Assembly: GCF_000443165.1 (NCBI RefSeq)
Contig: NZ_ATJV01000125.1
Coordinates: 1 to 64,000 of the forward strand
Source: Thauera terpenica 58Eu
GTDB lineage: Bacteria > Pseudomonadota > Gammaproteobacteria > Burkholderiales > Rhodocyclaceae
Reading direction: 5' to 3'
DNA: 64,000 nucleotides
Positions 49,112 to 59,608 of this stretch are shown piece by piece. Position 1 is the first letter of the stretch. Every line of letters starts with the position of its first letter. Position numbers and translations under genes: made by a program. The notes beneath the pieces are model-generated. The model had not been told where the DNA came from and did not search any database. It worked only from the letters and a program-made list of their open reading frames with translations.

Positions 49112-49749
49112 TGAATCCGTTTACCCAGCTCGATGGTCTGGTGGCGCCGCTTGATCGCGCCAATGTCGACACCGACGCCATCATCCCCAAGCAGTTCCTG
49201 AAGTCGATCAAGCGCAGCGGCTTCGGCCCGAACGCGTTCGATGAATGGCGTTACCTCGATGTCGGCCAGCCCGGCCAGGACAACAGCCAACGTCCGCTCA
49301 ACCCTGATTTCGTGCTCAATCAGCCGCGCTATCAGGGTGCGCAGATCCTGCTGACGCGCGATAACTTCGGGTGTGGCAGCTCGCGCGAGCATGCGCCGTG
49401 GGCGCTTGAAGACTTCGGTCTGCGCGTGCTGATCGGCCCCAGCTTCGCCGACATCTTCTTCAACAACAGCTTCAAGAACGGGCTGTTGCCGATCAGGCTG
49501 GATGCGGCCGAAGTCGACGAGCTGTTTCTCCAGTGTGAAGCCAATGAAGGCTACCGGCTGGCCGTTGACCTCGCGGCGCAGACCGTCACCCGCCCCGATG
49601 GCAAGGTGATCCACTTCGAAGTCGACGCCTTCCGCAAGGAATGCCTGCTCAATGGCTGGGACGATATCGGCCTGACCCTGCGCCACGAGGACAAGATCCG
49701 CGCCTTCGAAGCCCAGCGTCGCGCCCAGCATCCCTACTACTTCGCCTGA
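49108..49749 (+). CDS. leuD: 3-isopropylmalate dehydratase small subunit
   Basis: LeuD is the small subunit of isopropylmalate isomerase. The 213-residue product has the swivel-domain motif [16 protein letters not shown] and [12 protein letters not shown]. Two ATG codons (49108 and 49111) are adjacent; the first overlaps the entericidin stop. leuB follows after 36 bases. Confidence 0.96.
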   Translation: MMNPFTQLDGLVAPLDRANVDTDAIIPKQFLKSIKRSGFGPNAFDEWRYLDVGQPGQDNSQRPLNPDFVLNQPRYQGAQILLTRDNFGCGSSREHAPWALEDFGLRVLIGPSFADIFFNNSFKNGLLPIRLDAAEVDELFLQCEANEGYRLAVDLAAQTVTRPDGKVIHFEVDAFRKECLLNGWDDIGLTLRHEDKIRAFEAQRRAQHPYYFA

Positions 49750-49785
49750 GTCCCACGGATTCGGTCAAACAAGGAAAACGATTCA

Positions 49786-50850
49786 ATGAAGATTTGCGTG
49801 TTGCCGGGTGACGGCATCGGTCCTGAGATCATGGCGCAGGCGATACGTGTGCTCAATGCGCTCGGCCTGAAACTGGAGATGGAAGAGGCGCTGCTCGGTG
49901 GCTGTGCGGTCGATGCGACCGGCACGCCTTACCCGGAAGCGACGCAGAAGCTCGCGCGCGAAGCGGATGCATTGTTGTTGGGTGCGGTTGGCGGGCCGCA
50001 GTGGGATTCGCTGCCGCGCGAACAGCGGCCAGAGCGCGGTTTGCTCGGCATCCGCAAGGACCTCGGCCTGTTCGCCAACCTGCGCCCGGCCATCCTCTAT
50101 CCGGAGCTGGCCAACGCCTCTTCACTGAAGCCGGAAATCGTCTCCGGCCTCGATATCCTGATCGTGCGTGAGCTCACCGGCGACATCTACTTCGGCCAGC
50201 CGCGCGGGATCGAAGTGCGTGAAGTCGAGGGCACGCAGCAGCGTGTGGGCTGGAACACGATGATCTACGCCGAATACGAGATCCGCCGCATCCTCAAGGT
50301 GGCGTTCGAGGCGGCACAAAAGCGCGGCAAGAAGCTGTGCTCGGTCGACAAGATGAACGTGCTCGAGTGCACCCAGCTGTGGCGCGACATCGCGATTGAG
50401 GTCTCCAGGGACTACCCGGACGTCGAACTCAGTCACATGCTTGTCGATAACGCCGCGATGCAGCTTGTGCGCGCGCCCAAGCAGTTCGACGTGATGGTCA
50501 CCGGGAACATGTTCGGTGACATCTTGTCGGATGAGGCGTCGATGCTCACTGGCTCGATCGGCATGCTGCCCTCGGCCTCGCTGGATGCGAACAACAAGGG
50601 CATGTACGAGCCCTCACACGGTTCGGCGCCCGACATCGCCGGCAAGGACCTGGCCAACCCCCTGGCGACCATCCTGTCTGCAGCCATGATGTTGCGCTAT
50701 ACCTTCAATCATGAAGAGGCCGCACAGCGCGTCGAAGCTGCGGTCAGAAAGGTGCTGGCGCAAGGTTTCCGCACCGGCGATATCTACGAGCCCGGTACCC
50801 AAAAGGTCGGCACGCGGGCGATGGGTGATGCGGTGCTTGCCGCGCTCTAA
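49786..50850 (+). CDS. leuB: 3-isopropylmalate dehydrogenase
   Basis: LeuB oxidatively decarboxylates 3-isopropylmalate to the leucine precursor 2-oxoisocaproate. The 354-residue protein has the NAD loop [12 protein letters not shown], the catalytic Tyr region [13 protein letters not shown], the catalytic lysine in [10 protein letters not shown], and [14 protein letters not shown]. asd follows after 57 bases, probably in the same transcript. Confidence 0.97.
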   Translation: MKICVLPGDGIGPEIMAQAIRVLNALGLKLEMEEALLGGCAVDATGTPYPEATQKLAREADALLLGAVGGPQWDSLPREQRPERGLLGIRKDLGLFANLRPAILYPELANASSLKPEIVSGLDILIVRELTGDIYFGQPRGIEVREVEGTQQRVGWNTMIYAEYEIRRILKVAFEAAQKRGKKLCSVDKMNVLECTQLWRDIAIEVSRDYPDVELSHMLVDNAAMQLVRAPKQFDVMVTGNMFGDILSDEASMLTGSIGMLPSASLDANNKGMYEPSHGSAPDIAGKDLANPLATILSAAMMLRYTFNHEEAAQRVEAAVRKVLAQGFRTGDIYEPGTQKVGTRAMGDAVLAAL

Positions 50851-50907
50851 GCGCGCGACGCATCCGCCGGGTTTCAGGACAATCCTTATTTTTTGAGAGT
50901 GATCAAG

Positions 50908-52041
50908 ATGAATCGAGTGGGTCTGGTTGGCTGGCGTGGCATGGTCGGTTCCGTGCTCATGCAGCGCATGGTGGAAGAGGGCGATTTCGCCTTCATCGAG
51001 CCGGTGTATTTCTCCACCTCGAATGCCGGTGGCAGGGCCCCGGCGTTCGGAGGCAAGGACGCGGCCACGTCGCTGCAGGATGCGATGGACATTGACGCGC
51101 TCAAGTCCTGCGACATCGTGATCACCTGCCAGGGCGGTGATTACACCAAGGAAGTCTTTCCCAAGTTGCGCGCCACCGGCTGGAATGGTCACTGGATCGA
51201 CGCCGCCTCGGCGTTGCGCATGAACGACGACGCGGTGGTCATCCTCGACCCGGTCAACCGCGACGTCATCGATGCGGCGCTGGCCAAGGGTGGGCGTGAC
51301 TGGATTGGCGGTAACTGCACGGTTTCGTTGATGCTGATGGGCCTGGGTGGGTTGTTCAAGCACGATCTGGTCGAGTGGATCTCGGCGATGACCTATCAGG
51401 CGGCTTCGGGCGCCGGTGCGCAGAACATGCGCGAGTTGATCAGTCAGATGGGCGTCATTCACGATTCGGTCAAGGATCTCCTTGCCGATCCGGCCTCGGC
51501 CATCCTCGACATTGATCGCAAGGTTGCCGAGACCATCCGTTCGGACGCGTTCCCGAAAAAGAATTTCCGTGACACCCCGCTCGCGGGCAGTTTGATTCCG
51601 TGGATCGATGTGCCGGTCGAGCATGGGCAGAGCAAGGAAGAATGGAAGGGCGGCGCGGAGTGCAACAAGATCCTCGGTAATGCGCCCTTCCGCGCGGCGG
51701 GCTCGATTCCGATCGATGGCCTGTGCGTGCGCATCGGGGCCATGCGCTGCCACTCGCAGGCGCTCACCATCAAACTCAGGAAGGATGTGCCCCTCGACGA
51801 GATCAGCGCGATCATCGCAGCCGCCAACCCATGGGTGAAGGTGGTGCCGAACGATAGGGAGATCAGCGAGCGCGAACTGACACCGACTGCAGTCACGGGC
51901 ACACTGTCGGTCCCGGTCGGGCGTCTGCACAAGATGGCGATGGGGCCGGAGTACCTCGCCGCTTTTACGGTGGGCGATCAGTTGCTGTGGGGTGCGGCCG
52001 AGCCCTTGCGCCGCATGTTGCGCATCCTGCTCGAGCGTTAA
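50908..52041 (+). CDS. asd: Aspartate-semialdehyde dehydrogenase
   Basis: Asd makes aspartate semialdehyde for lysine, threonine, methionine and diaminopimelate. The 377-residue protein has the NADP loop [18 protein letters not shown] and the catalytic Cys in [12 protein letters not shown], matching the gammaproteobacterial-type enzyme. ATG 50908 is chosen over a TTG at 50893. A strong terminator follows 22 bases after the stop. Confidence 0.97.
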   Translation: MNRVGLVGWRGMVGSVLMQRMVEEGDFAFIEPVYFSTSNAGGRAPAFGGKDAATSLQDAMDIDALKSCDIVITCQGGDYTKEVFPKLRATGWNGHWIDAASALRMNDDAVVILDPVNRDVIDAALAKGGRDWIGGNCTVSLMLMGLGGLFKHDLVEWISAMTYQAASGAGAQNMRELISQMGVIHDSVKDLLADPASAILDIDRKVAETIRSDAFPKKNFRDTPLAGSLIPWIDVPVEHGQSKEEWKGGAECNKILGNAPFRAAGSIPIDGLCVRIGAMRCHSQALTIKLRKDVPLDEISAIIAAANPWVKVVPNDREISERELTPTAVTGTLSVPVGRLHKMAMGPEYLAAFTVGDQLLWGAAEPLRRMLRILLER

Positions 52042-52063
52042 GAAGCGGCTTGGTCTGCCGTTA

Positions 52064-52094
52064 CCAAGGGGGCCTGAGGCCCCCTTGGCGTTTT
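52064..52094 (+). terminator. Terminator after asd
   Basis: An 11-bp perfect stem (CCAAGGGGGCC at 52064-52074 with 52078-52088) and a 3-base loop are followed by CGTTTT. It ends the leu-asd transcript. The 12-base word GGCGTTTTGCGG occurs twice (52087-52098, 52103-52114), which may extend the pausing region. Confidence 0.85.
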
Positions 52095-52174
52095 GCGGCC
52101 AAGGCGTTTTGCGGAACAAATTCACGACGATACGTGGCGAATCCCGGTGGATTGCTGCGGCTAGTCCCGGAAAA

Positions 52175-52183
52175 TGCTAGATT
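52175..52183 (+). promoter_or_regulatory. Extended -10 element before fimV
   Basis: TGC TAGATT makes an extended -10; the predicted leader to fimV is about 54 bases. This places fimV under its own promoter after the asd terminator. Confidence 0.45.
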
Positions 52184-52243
52184 CCTAACCCAAACGACGA
52201 CGCTGTTCGATATGAGCGCTCGGCACCTGGGGAGAACAGCAGC

Positions 52244-55200
52244 TTGAAGACCATGATGAAGACTTCGCTCAAGGCATCGCTGATCGCGCTTGCGCTTGCT
52301 TCGATACCGCTGGGCTCGCAGGCCGCAGGCCTCGGACAGATCAATGTCTTCAGCGGGCTGGGACAGCCGCTGCGTGCAGAAATACAGGTCACGGCAACGC
52401 CACAGGAATTGCAATCAATGCTGGCACGCATCGGGTCGCCCGATGCGTTTCGACAGGCCAACATCACTTATTCCGCTGCGGTGGCGGCGATCAGGGTCAG
52501 CGTCGATACGCGCGCCGCGCGTCCGGTCATCCGACTGTCCAGCGATCGTCCCATCAATGATCCGTTTGTGGATCTGCTGGTCGAGCTCAACTGGGCCAAT
52601 GGACGCATTGCGCGTGAATATACCTTTCTGCTCGACCCGGTCGATCTCGTCGCGCAACGCCCCCTCGCCGCACCCGTGAATGTGCCGGCGCTGGCGCCAG
52701 CAACCCGCCAGGCGCCAGCACCCAGGCGCTCGGCGGCGGCGGCGCGCTCTGCGCCCGATACCTACGCTGTGGGTCGCGGCGACACCCTGAATCGGATTGC
52801 GGCTGCGCATGCACTGCCGGGGGTGACGCTCGACCAGATGCTGGTGGCTTTGTATCGTGCCAACCGCAATGCCTTTGACGGCGCAAACATCAATCGACTT
52901 CGCGCCGGTGAAGTGCTGACCATTCCTGACGCCGATGCAGCACGCAGCATTGATACGGCACAAGCCAGGCGCGAAATTCGCGCGCAGTCGCTTGACTTCG
53001 ACGCCTACCGGCGTGGCCTGGCGGCGGCAAGCACACGCCGCGCCGCCGCGCCAGAGGTCGCGGGCGAGCAGCAGAGCGCAGGGCGCATCGTGCCGCGGGT
53101 AGAAGAGCCGCGGCCGTCCGTGGATGCGGGTGATCAGCTCAAGGTCTCACGTAGCCAGCCCGAGGGGGGGGCGGGCGATGCAGATGCCGGCGCTCGCTTG
53201 CAGGCGCTCGAAGAAGAGCTCGCGGTGCGGGAAAAGGCACTTGAAGAAGCCTCTGCCAGGCTGGCCCAGCTGGAGGCGAGCATGCGTGACATGCAGAAAC
53301 TGCTGGAGTTGCGCAGCGATACCCTGGCGCAGCTGCAGCAGGGCGCAACCGCCGCACTGACACCCGCTCCTGCCCCCGATCCACAGACCTCGGAGGCTGC
53401 GACGCCGCAGAAGCCCGTATCGGAAGCGCCTGCAGCGCAGACGCCTCCCGCAGAAAAGCCGGCACCTGCTCCCCAGGCTGCCGATGTCACCGCGCCCGTC
53501 CCTGCATCTCCTGGTCCTGGCACGACGCCGGCCACGGAAGCTGCCGCGGCGCCCGAGGCTGCGAAAGTGGCCGAGCCGACTGCGGCGAAGCGCCCGCGTC
53601 GTCCGCCGCCGCCGCCCGCACCAGAGCCGGAACCGAGCATGATGGAGTCGCTCGCGGGTGACCCGACCGTGATCGCAGGGGGCGCCGGCATCCTCGCGCT
53701 GCTGCTTGCTTATCTGGGCATCAAGGCCGCCCAGCGCCGCAAGCAGTCCTTGGCCACCAGCGCGGGCGCGCTGGGTGAGCCGGCGCCGGGCGGGCAGGGG
53801 GTGTTCATTGCGACCGGCGGGCAGAGCGTCGATACCGGCGCCAGCAGCATCATGCAAACCGATTTCAGCCAGTCCGGCTTTGCTCCGATCGACAGTGACG
53901 AAGGTGTCGATCCGGTTGCAGAGGCAGACGTCTATATGGCCTATGGACGCGATATCCAGGCCGAAGAGATCCTGCAGGATGCGCTCAAGGCTGATCCTGA
54001 GCGTGCCGCGATTTATCTCAAGTTGCTCGAGATCTATGCGCAGCGCCAGGACATACGCCAGTTCGAAACCATCGCCAGTGAGCTGTTTGGCCGTACCAAC
54101 GGGCAGGGGAGTGAATGGCACAAGGCCGCTGCGCTGGGACGTACGCTTGATGCGGATAATCTGCTGTACGCAGAGTCGGGTGGCGGGGACGATGTCGGCG
54201 CTCCGCGCACCGAGCTGCCTGCGGGTGCGATATTTGCAGCCGGTGCCGCGGTGGCGGCGGCGAGCGCGCAGACGCGTCGCGGTGATGGGCGGGCGCAGCA
54301 ACCCAGCACCGAGCACGAACCCGACCTTGATCTTGAGCTCGGCGCCGACCACGAGCAGCAGGCAGAGGAGCCGGCAGAGCAGCCGGCTTCACTGGCCAGC
54401 CTGGACTTCACGAGCTCCGCACCGATGGGGCCGAGCCAGTCACAGATGCGCGACACCTGGACCGTGCCGGGCGATCTGCGCCAATTTTCCAGCGACAAGG
54501 AGGGCGATGAGGACACTGGCCTGCCGGACCTGGACATGGCGCTTGCCGCGCTGGAAGCTGAGCCAGTGGCCGACTTTGAAACCGGCACCTCATTCGATGT
54601 CGGCGCGCTCGACTTCGATCTCGACCTGGGAGATGAGGAGCCGGTAGATGAGGAGCCGGTGCCGGAGTCCTCGACTGAGCCGCCATCTTCGCCCGTCGCG
54701 CAGGCGCCTGCGGCACAGCCCACCGAAGATGCCGACCTCAGTTTCGATCTCGAAATCGACGAGCCCGAGGCGGCTGCCAGCGCAGATGAGCTTGCCTTCA
54801 CAGCAGAGGCGGATCCGCGCCCGGACGTGAACACCGATCCAGCTGCCACGGCGGCGTTCGACAGCGCTGCGGTGACGATGGTCGGTGCCGACGGCAACCT
54901 GGCCGCCAGTCTGGAGTTCGAATTGCCCGATCTGGACCTGCAGGCATCTCCCACCAAAGGCATGGACCTCAATCAGACGCTCGTGCAGGCTGATGCACTG
55001 ATGAGCGAGAATGAGTCTGATGGCGCGCAAGGAGAGGGTGTGGCGGAGGCGGCTGCGGTTGTGGATCTCGAGAATACGAGCTTCGACAGTAGTCTTCTGG
55101 ATTTTGATTTCGATATCGACATGCCGATGGAGTCTTCGCCTGCCAGTGCTGCAGGGCTGGATCTGACCTCCATAGATCTCGATCTGGATGGCTTTGGTGA

Positions 55201-55459
55201 GCCCGCAGAAGAGGCGAGTGAAACCAGGCCGGAAGCGGTCAAGACAACTCAAGGTGAGCAGTTCGGGACCGGTCTGAAACCGGCTGAATCGAGCTTCGAG
55301 GCGTCCTCTGACGAGGTCGACACCAAGCTCGAGCTGGCCTGTGCCTACGATGACATGGGTGACAAGGAAGGCGCGCTGGAACTTCTCGAAGAGGCGCTGC
55401 GAGAGGGCTCAGAGGCCCAGCAGGCGCGCGCGCGTGAGATGATTGCACGCCTGTCCTGA
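52244..55459 (+). CDS. fimV: FimV-like polar hub protein
   Basis: FimV is an inner-membrane peptidoglycan-binding protein that helps place type IV pili and polar proteins. The 1071-residue product has a signal peptide ending SQAAGLGQINV and a FimV N-terminal domain. A LysM domain (YAVGRGDTLNRIAAAH, about residues 172-222), a coiled coil (about 320-370) and a membrane helix near 474-492 follow. After a very acidic low-complexity region, the C-terminal TPR-like motif DTKLELACAYDDMGDKEGAL closes the protein. The start is TTG 52244 with GGAG nine bases upstream; ATG 52253 is possible. Confidence 0.93.
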   Translation: MKTMMKTSLKASLIALALASIPLGSQAAGLGQINVFSGLGQPLRAEIQVTATPQELQSMLARIGSPDAFRQANITYSAAVAAIRVSVDTRAARPVIRLSSDRPINDPFVDLLVELNWANGRIAREYTFLLDPVDLVAQRPLAAPVNVPALAPATRQAPAPRRSAAAARSAPDTYAVGRGDTLNRIAAAHALPGVTLDQMLVALYRANRNAFDGANINRLRAGEVLTIPDADAARSIDTAQARREIRAQSLDFDAYRRGLAAASTRRAAAPEVAGEQQSAGRIVPRVEEPRPSVDAGDQLKVSRSQPEGGAGDADAGARLQALEEELAVREKALEEASARLAQLEASMRDMQKLLELRSDTLAQLQQGATAALTPAPAPDPQTSEAATPQKPVSEAPAAQTPPAEKPAPAPQAADVTAPVPASPGPGTTPATEAAAAPEAAKVAEPTAAKRPRRPPPPPAPEPEPSMMESLAGDPTVIAGGAGILALLLAYLGIKAAQRRKQSLATSAGALGEPAPGGQGVFIATGGQSVDTGASSIMQTDFSQSGFAPIDSDEGVDPVAEADVYMAYGRDIQAEEILQDALKADPERAAIYLKLLEIYAQRQDIRQFETIASELFGRTNGQGSEWHKAAALGRTLDADNLLYAESGGGDDVGAPRTELPAGAIFAAGAAVAAASAQTRRGDGRAQQPSTEHEPDLDLELGADHEQQAEEPAEQPASLASLDFTSSAPMGPSQSQMRDTWTVPGDLRQFSSDKEGDEDTGLPDLDMALAALEAEPVADFETGTSFDVGALDFDLDLGDEEPVDEEPVPESSTEPPSSPVAQAPAAQPTEDADLSFDLEIDEPEAAASADELAFTAEADPRPDVNTDPAATAAFDSAAVTMVGADGNLAASLEFELPDLDLQASPTKGMDLNQTLVQADALMSENESDGAQGEGVAEAAAVVDLENTSFDSSLLDFDFDIDMPMESSPASAAGLDLTSIDLDLDGFGEPAEEASETRPEAVKTTQGEQFGTGLKPAESSFEASSDEVDTKLELACAYDDMGDKEGALELLEEALREGSEAQQARAREMIARLS
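54632..54661 (+). repeat. Tandem 15-base repeat in fimV
   Basis: GATGAGGAGCCGGTA is followed by GATGAGGAGCCGGTG, encoding two DEEPV units in the acidic region. It is in frame and suggests recent slippage. Confidence 0.7.
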
Positions 55460-55519
55460 GGACTTCTCACTTTGCCGCCGCAGGGCCCCGGCTCCGCGGC
55501 GGCAAGGGGGTCAACACCC

Positions 55520-56128
55520 ATGCACTCCGGATTTCTACTCTTGCTATGGTTCGCTGGCGTGGCGTCGGTGCAGTTTCTTGCGCCTGTCGCGCTCGCGTGC
55601 GCTGTGCTTGCCAGTCTCCTTCTGGCGCTGGTGTGCGCGCGTTCGAGGGCGCTGCGCCTGCTGCGGCGGGTGAGGGTGCTGATGCTCGCGATCCTCATCC
55701 TGTTCGGCTGGTTCACTCCTGGCGAAGCCTTGCTTGTGCACTGGCCGCAATGGTCGCCAAGCCGTGAGGGTATCGTGCTCGCCGCGCTCCATGGCGGGCG
55801 TCTGCTGGTGGTGGTGTCGGCCGTGGCGCTGTTGCTCGAGCGCTTGTCACTGGAGCGCCTTGTGGGTGGGTTCTACAGCCTGTGCCGTCCGTTTTCCCTG
55901 ATCGGCCTGCGTGCGAGCGAACTTGCGCTGCGTCTGATGCTGGTCTTGCGCTTTGTCGATGCTTCGCCGCGCGGGCAGGGGGCGGTGCACTGGAAGGACT
56001 GGTTGCGCGATGATGAGCACGGCGTCGAGCTGCAGCCGATCGTGCTCATGCGTGAGCGCCTGGGGGCAAGGGATGTGGTGGTCGCGCTCGGTGTGCTCCT
56101 TGTGGTGCTGAGCTGGAGCCTGTCATGA
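55520..56128 (+). CDS. EcfT/CbiQ-like membrane protein
   Basis: This 202-residue protein has several hydrophobic segments and the pattern of EcfT/CbiQ transmembrane components of ECF transporters: SLLLALVCARSRALRLL, then a membrane pair, SREGIVLAALHGGRLLVVV, and a late LGARDVVVALG. No ABC ATPase or S-component gene is next to it. The ATG at 55520 (MHSGFLLLLW) follows GGGGG; an upstream TTG would add 16 residues. Its stop overlaps truA (ATGA). The family call is tentative. Confidence 0.55.
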   Translation: MHSGFLLLLWFAGVASVQFLAPVALACAVLASLLLALVCARSRALRLLRRVRVLMLAILILFGWFTPGEALLVHWPQWSPSREGIVLAALHGGRLLVVVSAVALLLERLSLERLVGGFYSLCRPFSLIGLRASELALRLMLVLRFVDASPRGQGAVHWKDWLRDDEHGVELQPIVLMRERLGARDVVVALGVLLVVLSWSLS

Positions 56129-56922
56129 CGCGCATCGCGATGGGTGTGGAGTACGCCGGTGATGCCTTTTGCGGCTGGCAAAGCCAGGCTCACGGGCGTA
56201 CGGTGCAGGATGTGCTGGAGAAGGCCCTGGCGCAGATTGCTGCTCATCCGGTCAGGCTGCATTGTGCCGGGCGTACCGACACCGGGGTGCATGCGAGTGC
56301 TCAGGTCGCCCATTTCGACACCATGGCGGATCGGCCCTTGACCGCCTGGGTGCGCGGCGTGAACGCACTGTTGCCGTCCGCCGTTGTCGTGCGCTGGGCC
56401 GCGCCGGTCGATGATGCGTTTCATGCGCGCTTTCTTGCTTATGAGCGTCAGTATCGCTACATCCTGCACAACGCGCCCACCCGCCCGGCGATGCTGGCGG
56501 GACGTGTTGGATGGTTCCATGTGCGGCTGGACGAGTTGCGCATGGCCGAAGCAGTGGCCTGTCTGGTCGGGACGCACGATTTCTCGTCCTTCCGCGCCGC
56601 CGGCTGTCAGTCCAAAACCCCGGTCAGGATCATGCGCGAGGCCCGCGTCATGCGCCAGGGTGACTATCTGCTGTTCGACTTTCGCGCCAATGGTTTTCTG
56701 CACCACATGATTCGCAAGCTCGTGGGTGCGCTCGTTTATATCGGCAAGGGGCGCTGTCCGGTAGGCTGGATGCAGGAGGTGCTCGAGGCGCGCGATCGCA
56801 GCGGGGCGGCACCGACCTTTTCACCGGACGGCCTTTATCTGTGCGGTGTCAGCTACCCATCGCGCTGGTCGCTCCCCAACGATGGGCGTATCATCGCGCT
56901 GCCCCAGCTACCCCTCGTCTGA
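56125..56922 (+). CDS. truA: tRNA pseudouridine(38-40) synthase
   Basis: TruA makes pseudouridine in the anticodon arm of many tRNAs. The 265-residue product has the catalytic aspartate in CAGRTDTGVHASAQ and the typical start GVEYAGDAFCGWQ. It overlaps the upstream gene by four bases and trpF starts on the next base after its stop. Confidence 0.96.
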   Translation: MTRIAMGVEYAGDAFCGWQSQAHGRTVQDVLEKALAQIAAHPVRLHCAGRTDTGVHASAQVAHFDTMADRPLTAWVRGVNALLPSAVVVRWAAPVDDAFHARFLAYERQYRYILHNAPTRPAMLAGRVGWFHVRLDELRMAEAVACLVGTHDFSSFRAAGCQSKTPVRIMREARVMRQGDYLLFDFRANGFLHHMIRKLVGALVYIGKGRCPVGWMQEVLEARDRSGAAPTFSPDGLYLCGVSYPSRWSLPNDGRIIALPQLPLV

Positions 56923-57546
56923 ATGTCCCGTACCCGAATCAAGATCTGCGGCCTGACCCGGGCGCAAGATGTGCGTGCGGCTGTCGCCCATGGTGCCGAC
57001 GCGATCGGCTTTGTCTTCTATGCGTCCAGCCCACGTGCGGTGAGCATCGCGCAGGCCGCCGAGCTCGTTGCCTTGCTGCCCCCTTTCGTCGCTTCCGTGG
57101 GCCTGTTCGTGAACGCCACCGCAGACGAAGTAAATTGCGTTCTCGAACGCGTACCCCTGCAACTATTGCAGTTTCACGGTGACGAAGTGGAGGCTGATTG
57201 CGCCCGCTTTGGCCGACCCTGGATCAAGGCGGCGCGAATGCGTGCCGGAGTCGATCTGGTAGAATTCGCGTCCTTACATCCTGGCGCCAGTGGCATCCTC
57301 GTCGACGCCTTTGTCGAGGGCTATGGCGGCGGCGGAAAGACCTTTGACTGGTCGCTGATCCCGCGGGGGTTCGGGCGGCCGCTCGTGCTTTCCGGCGGGC
57401 TCGATGCAGACAATGTGGTCGATGCCGTGCGACGCATCCGCCCGTGGGCGGTCGATGTGTCGAGTGGTGTCGAAAGTGACAAGGGAATCAAGGACACGGC
57501 GAAGATCGCCGCGTTCATAGCCGGAGTTCGAGATGCAGATGGCTGA
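56923..57546 (+). CDS. trpF: Phosphoribosylanthranilate isomerase
   Basis: TrpF carries out the third step of tryptophan synthesis from anthranilate. The 207-residue barrel has the catalytic Cys in [20 protein letters not shown], and the catalytic Asp region [16 protein letters not shown]. Its ATG directly follows the truA stop and its end overlaps trpB by 14 bases. Confidence 0.97.
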   Translation: MSRTRIKICGLTRAQDVRAAVAHGADAIGFVFYASSPRAVSIAQAAELVALLPPFVASVGLFVNATADEVNCVLERVPLQLLQFHGDEVEADCARFGRPWIKAARMRAGVDLVEFASLHPGASGILVDAFVEGYGGGGKTFDWSLIPRGFGRPLVLSGGLDADNVVDAVRRIRPWAVDVSSGVESDKGIKDTAKIAAFIAGVRDADG

Positions 57547-58744
57547 CACGCCTTACCAGTTCCCCGATCCAAGTGGGCATTTCGGCCCCTATGGTGGCGT
57601 CTTCGTTGCCGAAACCCTGATGCCGGCGCTGACCGAGCTGAGGGAAGCCTACGCGGCCTGCCAGGCCGATGCAGCGTTCGTCGCCGAGTTCGAGCACGAA
57701 CTCAAGCATTACGTTGGCCGCCCTAGCCCGATCTATCACGCCAGGCGGTGGTCGACCTTGCTCGGCGGCGCGCAGATCTACCTCAAGCGCGAAGACCTGA
57801 ACCATACGGGCGCGCACAAGATAAACAACTGCATCGGCCAGGCCATGGTCGCCCGCCGCATGGGCAAGCCGCGTGTGATCGCGGAGACCGGTGCCGGCCA
57901 GCACGGCGTCGCCACCGCGACCGTCGCCGCGCGCTACGGCATGGAGTGCGTCGTGTACATGGGGGCCGAGGACGTCAAGCGCCAGGCCGCCAACGTCTAC
58001 CGCATGAAGCTGCTGGGCGCTACCGTGGTGCCGGTCGAATCCGGCTCGCGTACGCTCAAGGACGCGCTCAACGAAGCGATGCGCGACTGGGTGACGAACG
58101 TCGCGGATACCTTCTACATCATCGGAACGGTGGCTGGCCCGCACCCCTATCCGATGATGGTGCGCGACTTCCAGACCGTGATCGGCAAGGAGTGTCTGGT
58201 GCAGATGCCCGAAATGGCCGGGCGGCAGCCGGACTACGTGCTGGCCTGCGTGGGCGGCGGTTCGAACGCGATGGGCATCTTCCATCCCTACATCGGCATG
58301 CCGGGTGTGAAGCTGGTCGGTGTCGAGGCGGCGGGAGAGGGCCTGGAGACCGGGCGCCACTCCGCCTCGCTGACCGCGGGCCGCGCCGGCGTACTGCACG
58401 GCAACCGCACCTATCTGCTGCAGGACGAGGACGGCCAGATCATCGAGACGCACTCGATTTCTGCCGGTCTCGACTACCCTGGCGTCGGCCCCGAGCACGC
58501 CTGGCTCAAGGACACTGCGCTGGCCGACTACGTTGGCATCACCGACGCCGAAGCGCTGCAGGCCTTTCATGATCTGTGCCGTCTTGAGGGCATCATCCCG
58601 GCGCTTGAGTCCGCCCATGCGCTGGCCTACGCCGCCAAGCTGGCGCCGACCCTGCCTGCGGACAAGATCCTGCTGGTCAACCTCTCCGGCCGTGGCGACA
58701 AGGATATGCATACCGTCGCCGAGCGCTCCGGCCTTCAGTTCTGA
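57533..58744 (+). CDS. trpB: Tryptophan synthase beta chain
   Basis: TrpB joins indole and serine to give tryptophan using PLP. The 403-residue protein has the PLP lysine in [14 protein letters not shown] and the phosphate-binding [15 protein letters not shown], with [13 protein letters not shown]. The start at 57533 has GGAG six bases upstream; ATG 57539 is an alternative. A GGGCCGC/GCGGCCC hairpin separates it from trpA. Confidence 0.97.
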   Translation: MQMADTPYQFPDPSGHFGPYGGVFVAETLMPALTELREAYAACQADAAFVAEFEHELKHYVGRPSPIYHARRWSTLLGGAQIYLKREDLNHTGAHKINNCIGQAMVARRMGKPRVIAETGAGQHGVATATVAARYGMECVVYMGAEDVKRQAANVYRMKLLGATVVPVESGSRTLKDALNEAMRDWVTNVADTFYIIGTVAGPHPYPMMVRDFQTVIGKECLVQMPEMAGRQPDYVLACVGGGSNAMGIFHPYIGMPGVKLVGVEAAGEGLETGRHSASLTAGRAGVLHGNRTYLLQDEDGQIIETHSISAGLDYPGVGPEHAWLKDTALADYVGITDAEALQAFHDLCRLEGIIPALESAHALAYAAKLAPTLPADKILLVNLSGRGDKDMHTVAERSGLQF

Positions 58745-58786
58745 ACCTGCCCCGGGCCGCTTTGCGGCCCGCAGTGTGATCGAGAC

Positions 58787-59608
58787 ATGTCAAGAATCCA
58801 GACCGTTTTCCAGCACCTCAAGGCCGATTCGCGCAAGGCGCTGATCCCCTTCATTACTGCCGGTTTTCCCGCGCCGGAGATGACGCTGCCGCTGATGCGT
58901 GCCCTCGTCGACGGCGGGGCGGACATCATCGAGCTCGGCGTCCCGTTCTCCGATCCGATGGCCGATGGGCCCACCATCCAGCGTGCCTCCGAGACCGCGC
59001 TCGCGCAGGGCATGAGCCTGCGCAAGGTGCTCGACATCGTGCGCAGCTTCCGTAGCGAAAATACGGACACCCCGGTGGTGCTGATGGGCTACGCCAACCC
59101 GATCGAGGCCATGGGGGTCGATACCTTTGCCGCGGCTGCACAGGCCGCCGGCGTGGATGGCGTGCTGGTGGTCGACTACCCGCCCGAAGAGTGCGTCAAC
59201 TTTGCCCGCGCGGCCAAGGCCGCAGACCTGGATCCGATCTTCCTGCTGGCACCGACATCGACCGAGCAGCGTTTTACCGACGTGGCCGCGGTGGGCAGTG
59301 GTTATATCTACTACGTTTCGCTCAAGGGTGTGACCGGCAGCGCCAAGATCGATATCGATGAGGTGGCGCGCCGCATACCGCGCATTCGTGAGGCGGTCGG
59401 CATGCCCGTCGGCGTCGGTTTCGGTATCCGCGATGCGCAAAGCGCGCAGCGCGTGGGCGCGGTTGCCGACGCGGTGGTCATCGGCAGCCGGATCATCGAG
59501 GAGATCGAGCTCAGCCCGCGCGGAGAAGAGGCGGCGCGGGTCGCGGCCTTCATGCGTGAGATCCGTGCTGCGCTTGATGCGATCCCGAAAACTGGAGTGA
59601 ACTCATGA
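58787..59608 (+). CDS. trpA: Tryptophan synthase alpha chain
   Basis: TrpA releases indole from indole glycerol phosphate for TrpB. The 273-residue barrel has the catalytic Glu and Asp in [16 protein letters not shown] and the loop [13 protein letters not shown]. Its stop overlaps accD by four bases (ATGA). Confidence 0.97.
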   Translation: MSRIQTVFQHLKADSRKALIPFITAGFPAPEMTLPLMRALVDGGADIIELGVPFSDPMADGPTIQRASETALAQGMSLRKVLDIVRSFRSENTDTPVVLMGYANPIEAMGVDTFAAAAQAAGVDGVLVVDYPPEECVNFARAAKAADLDPIFLLAPTSTEQRFTDVAAVGSGYIYYVSLKGVTGSAKIDIDEVARRIPRIREAVGMPVGVGFGIRDAQSAQRVGAVADAVVIGSRIIEEIELSPRGEEAARVAAFMREIRAALDAIPKTGVNS

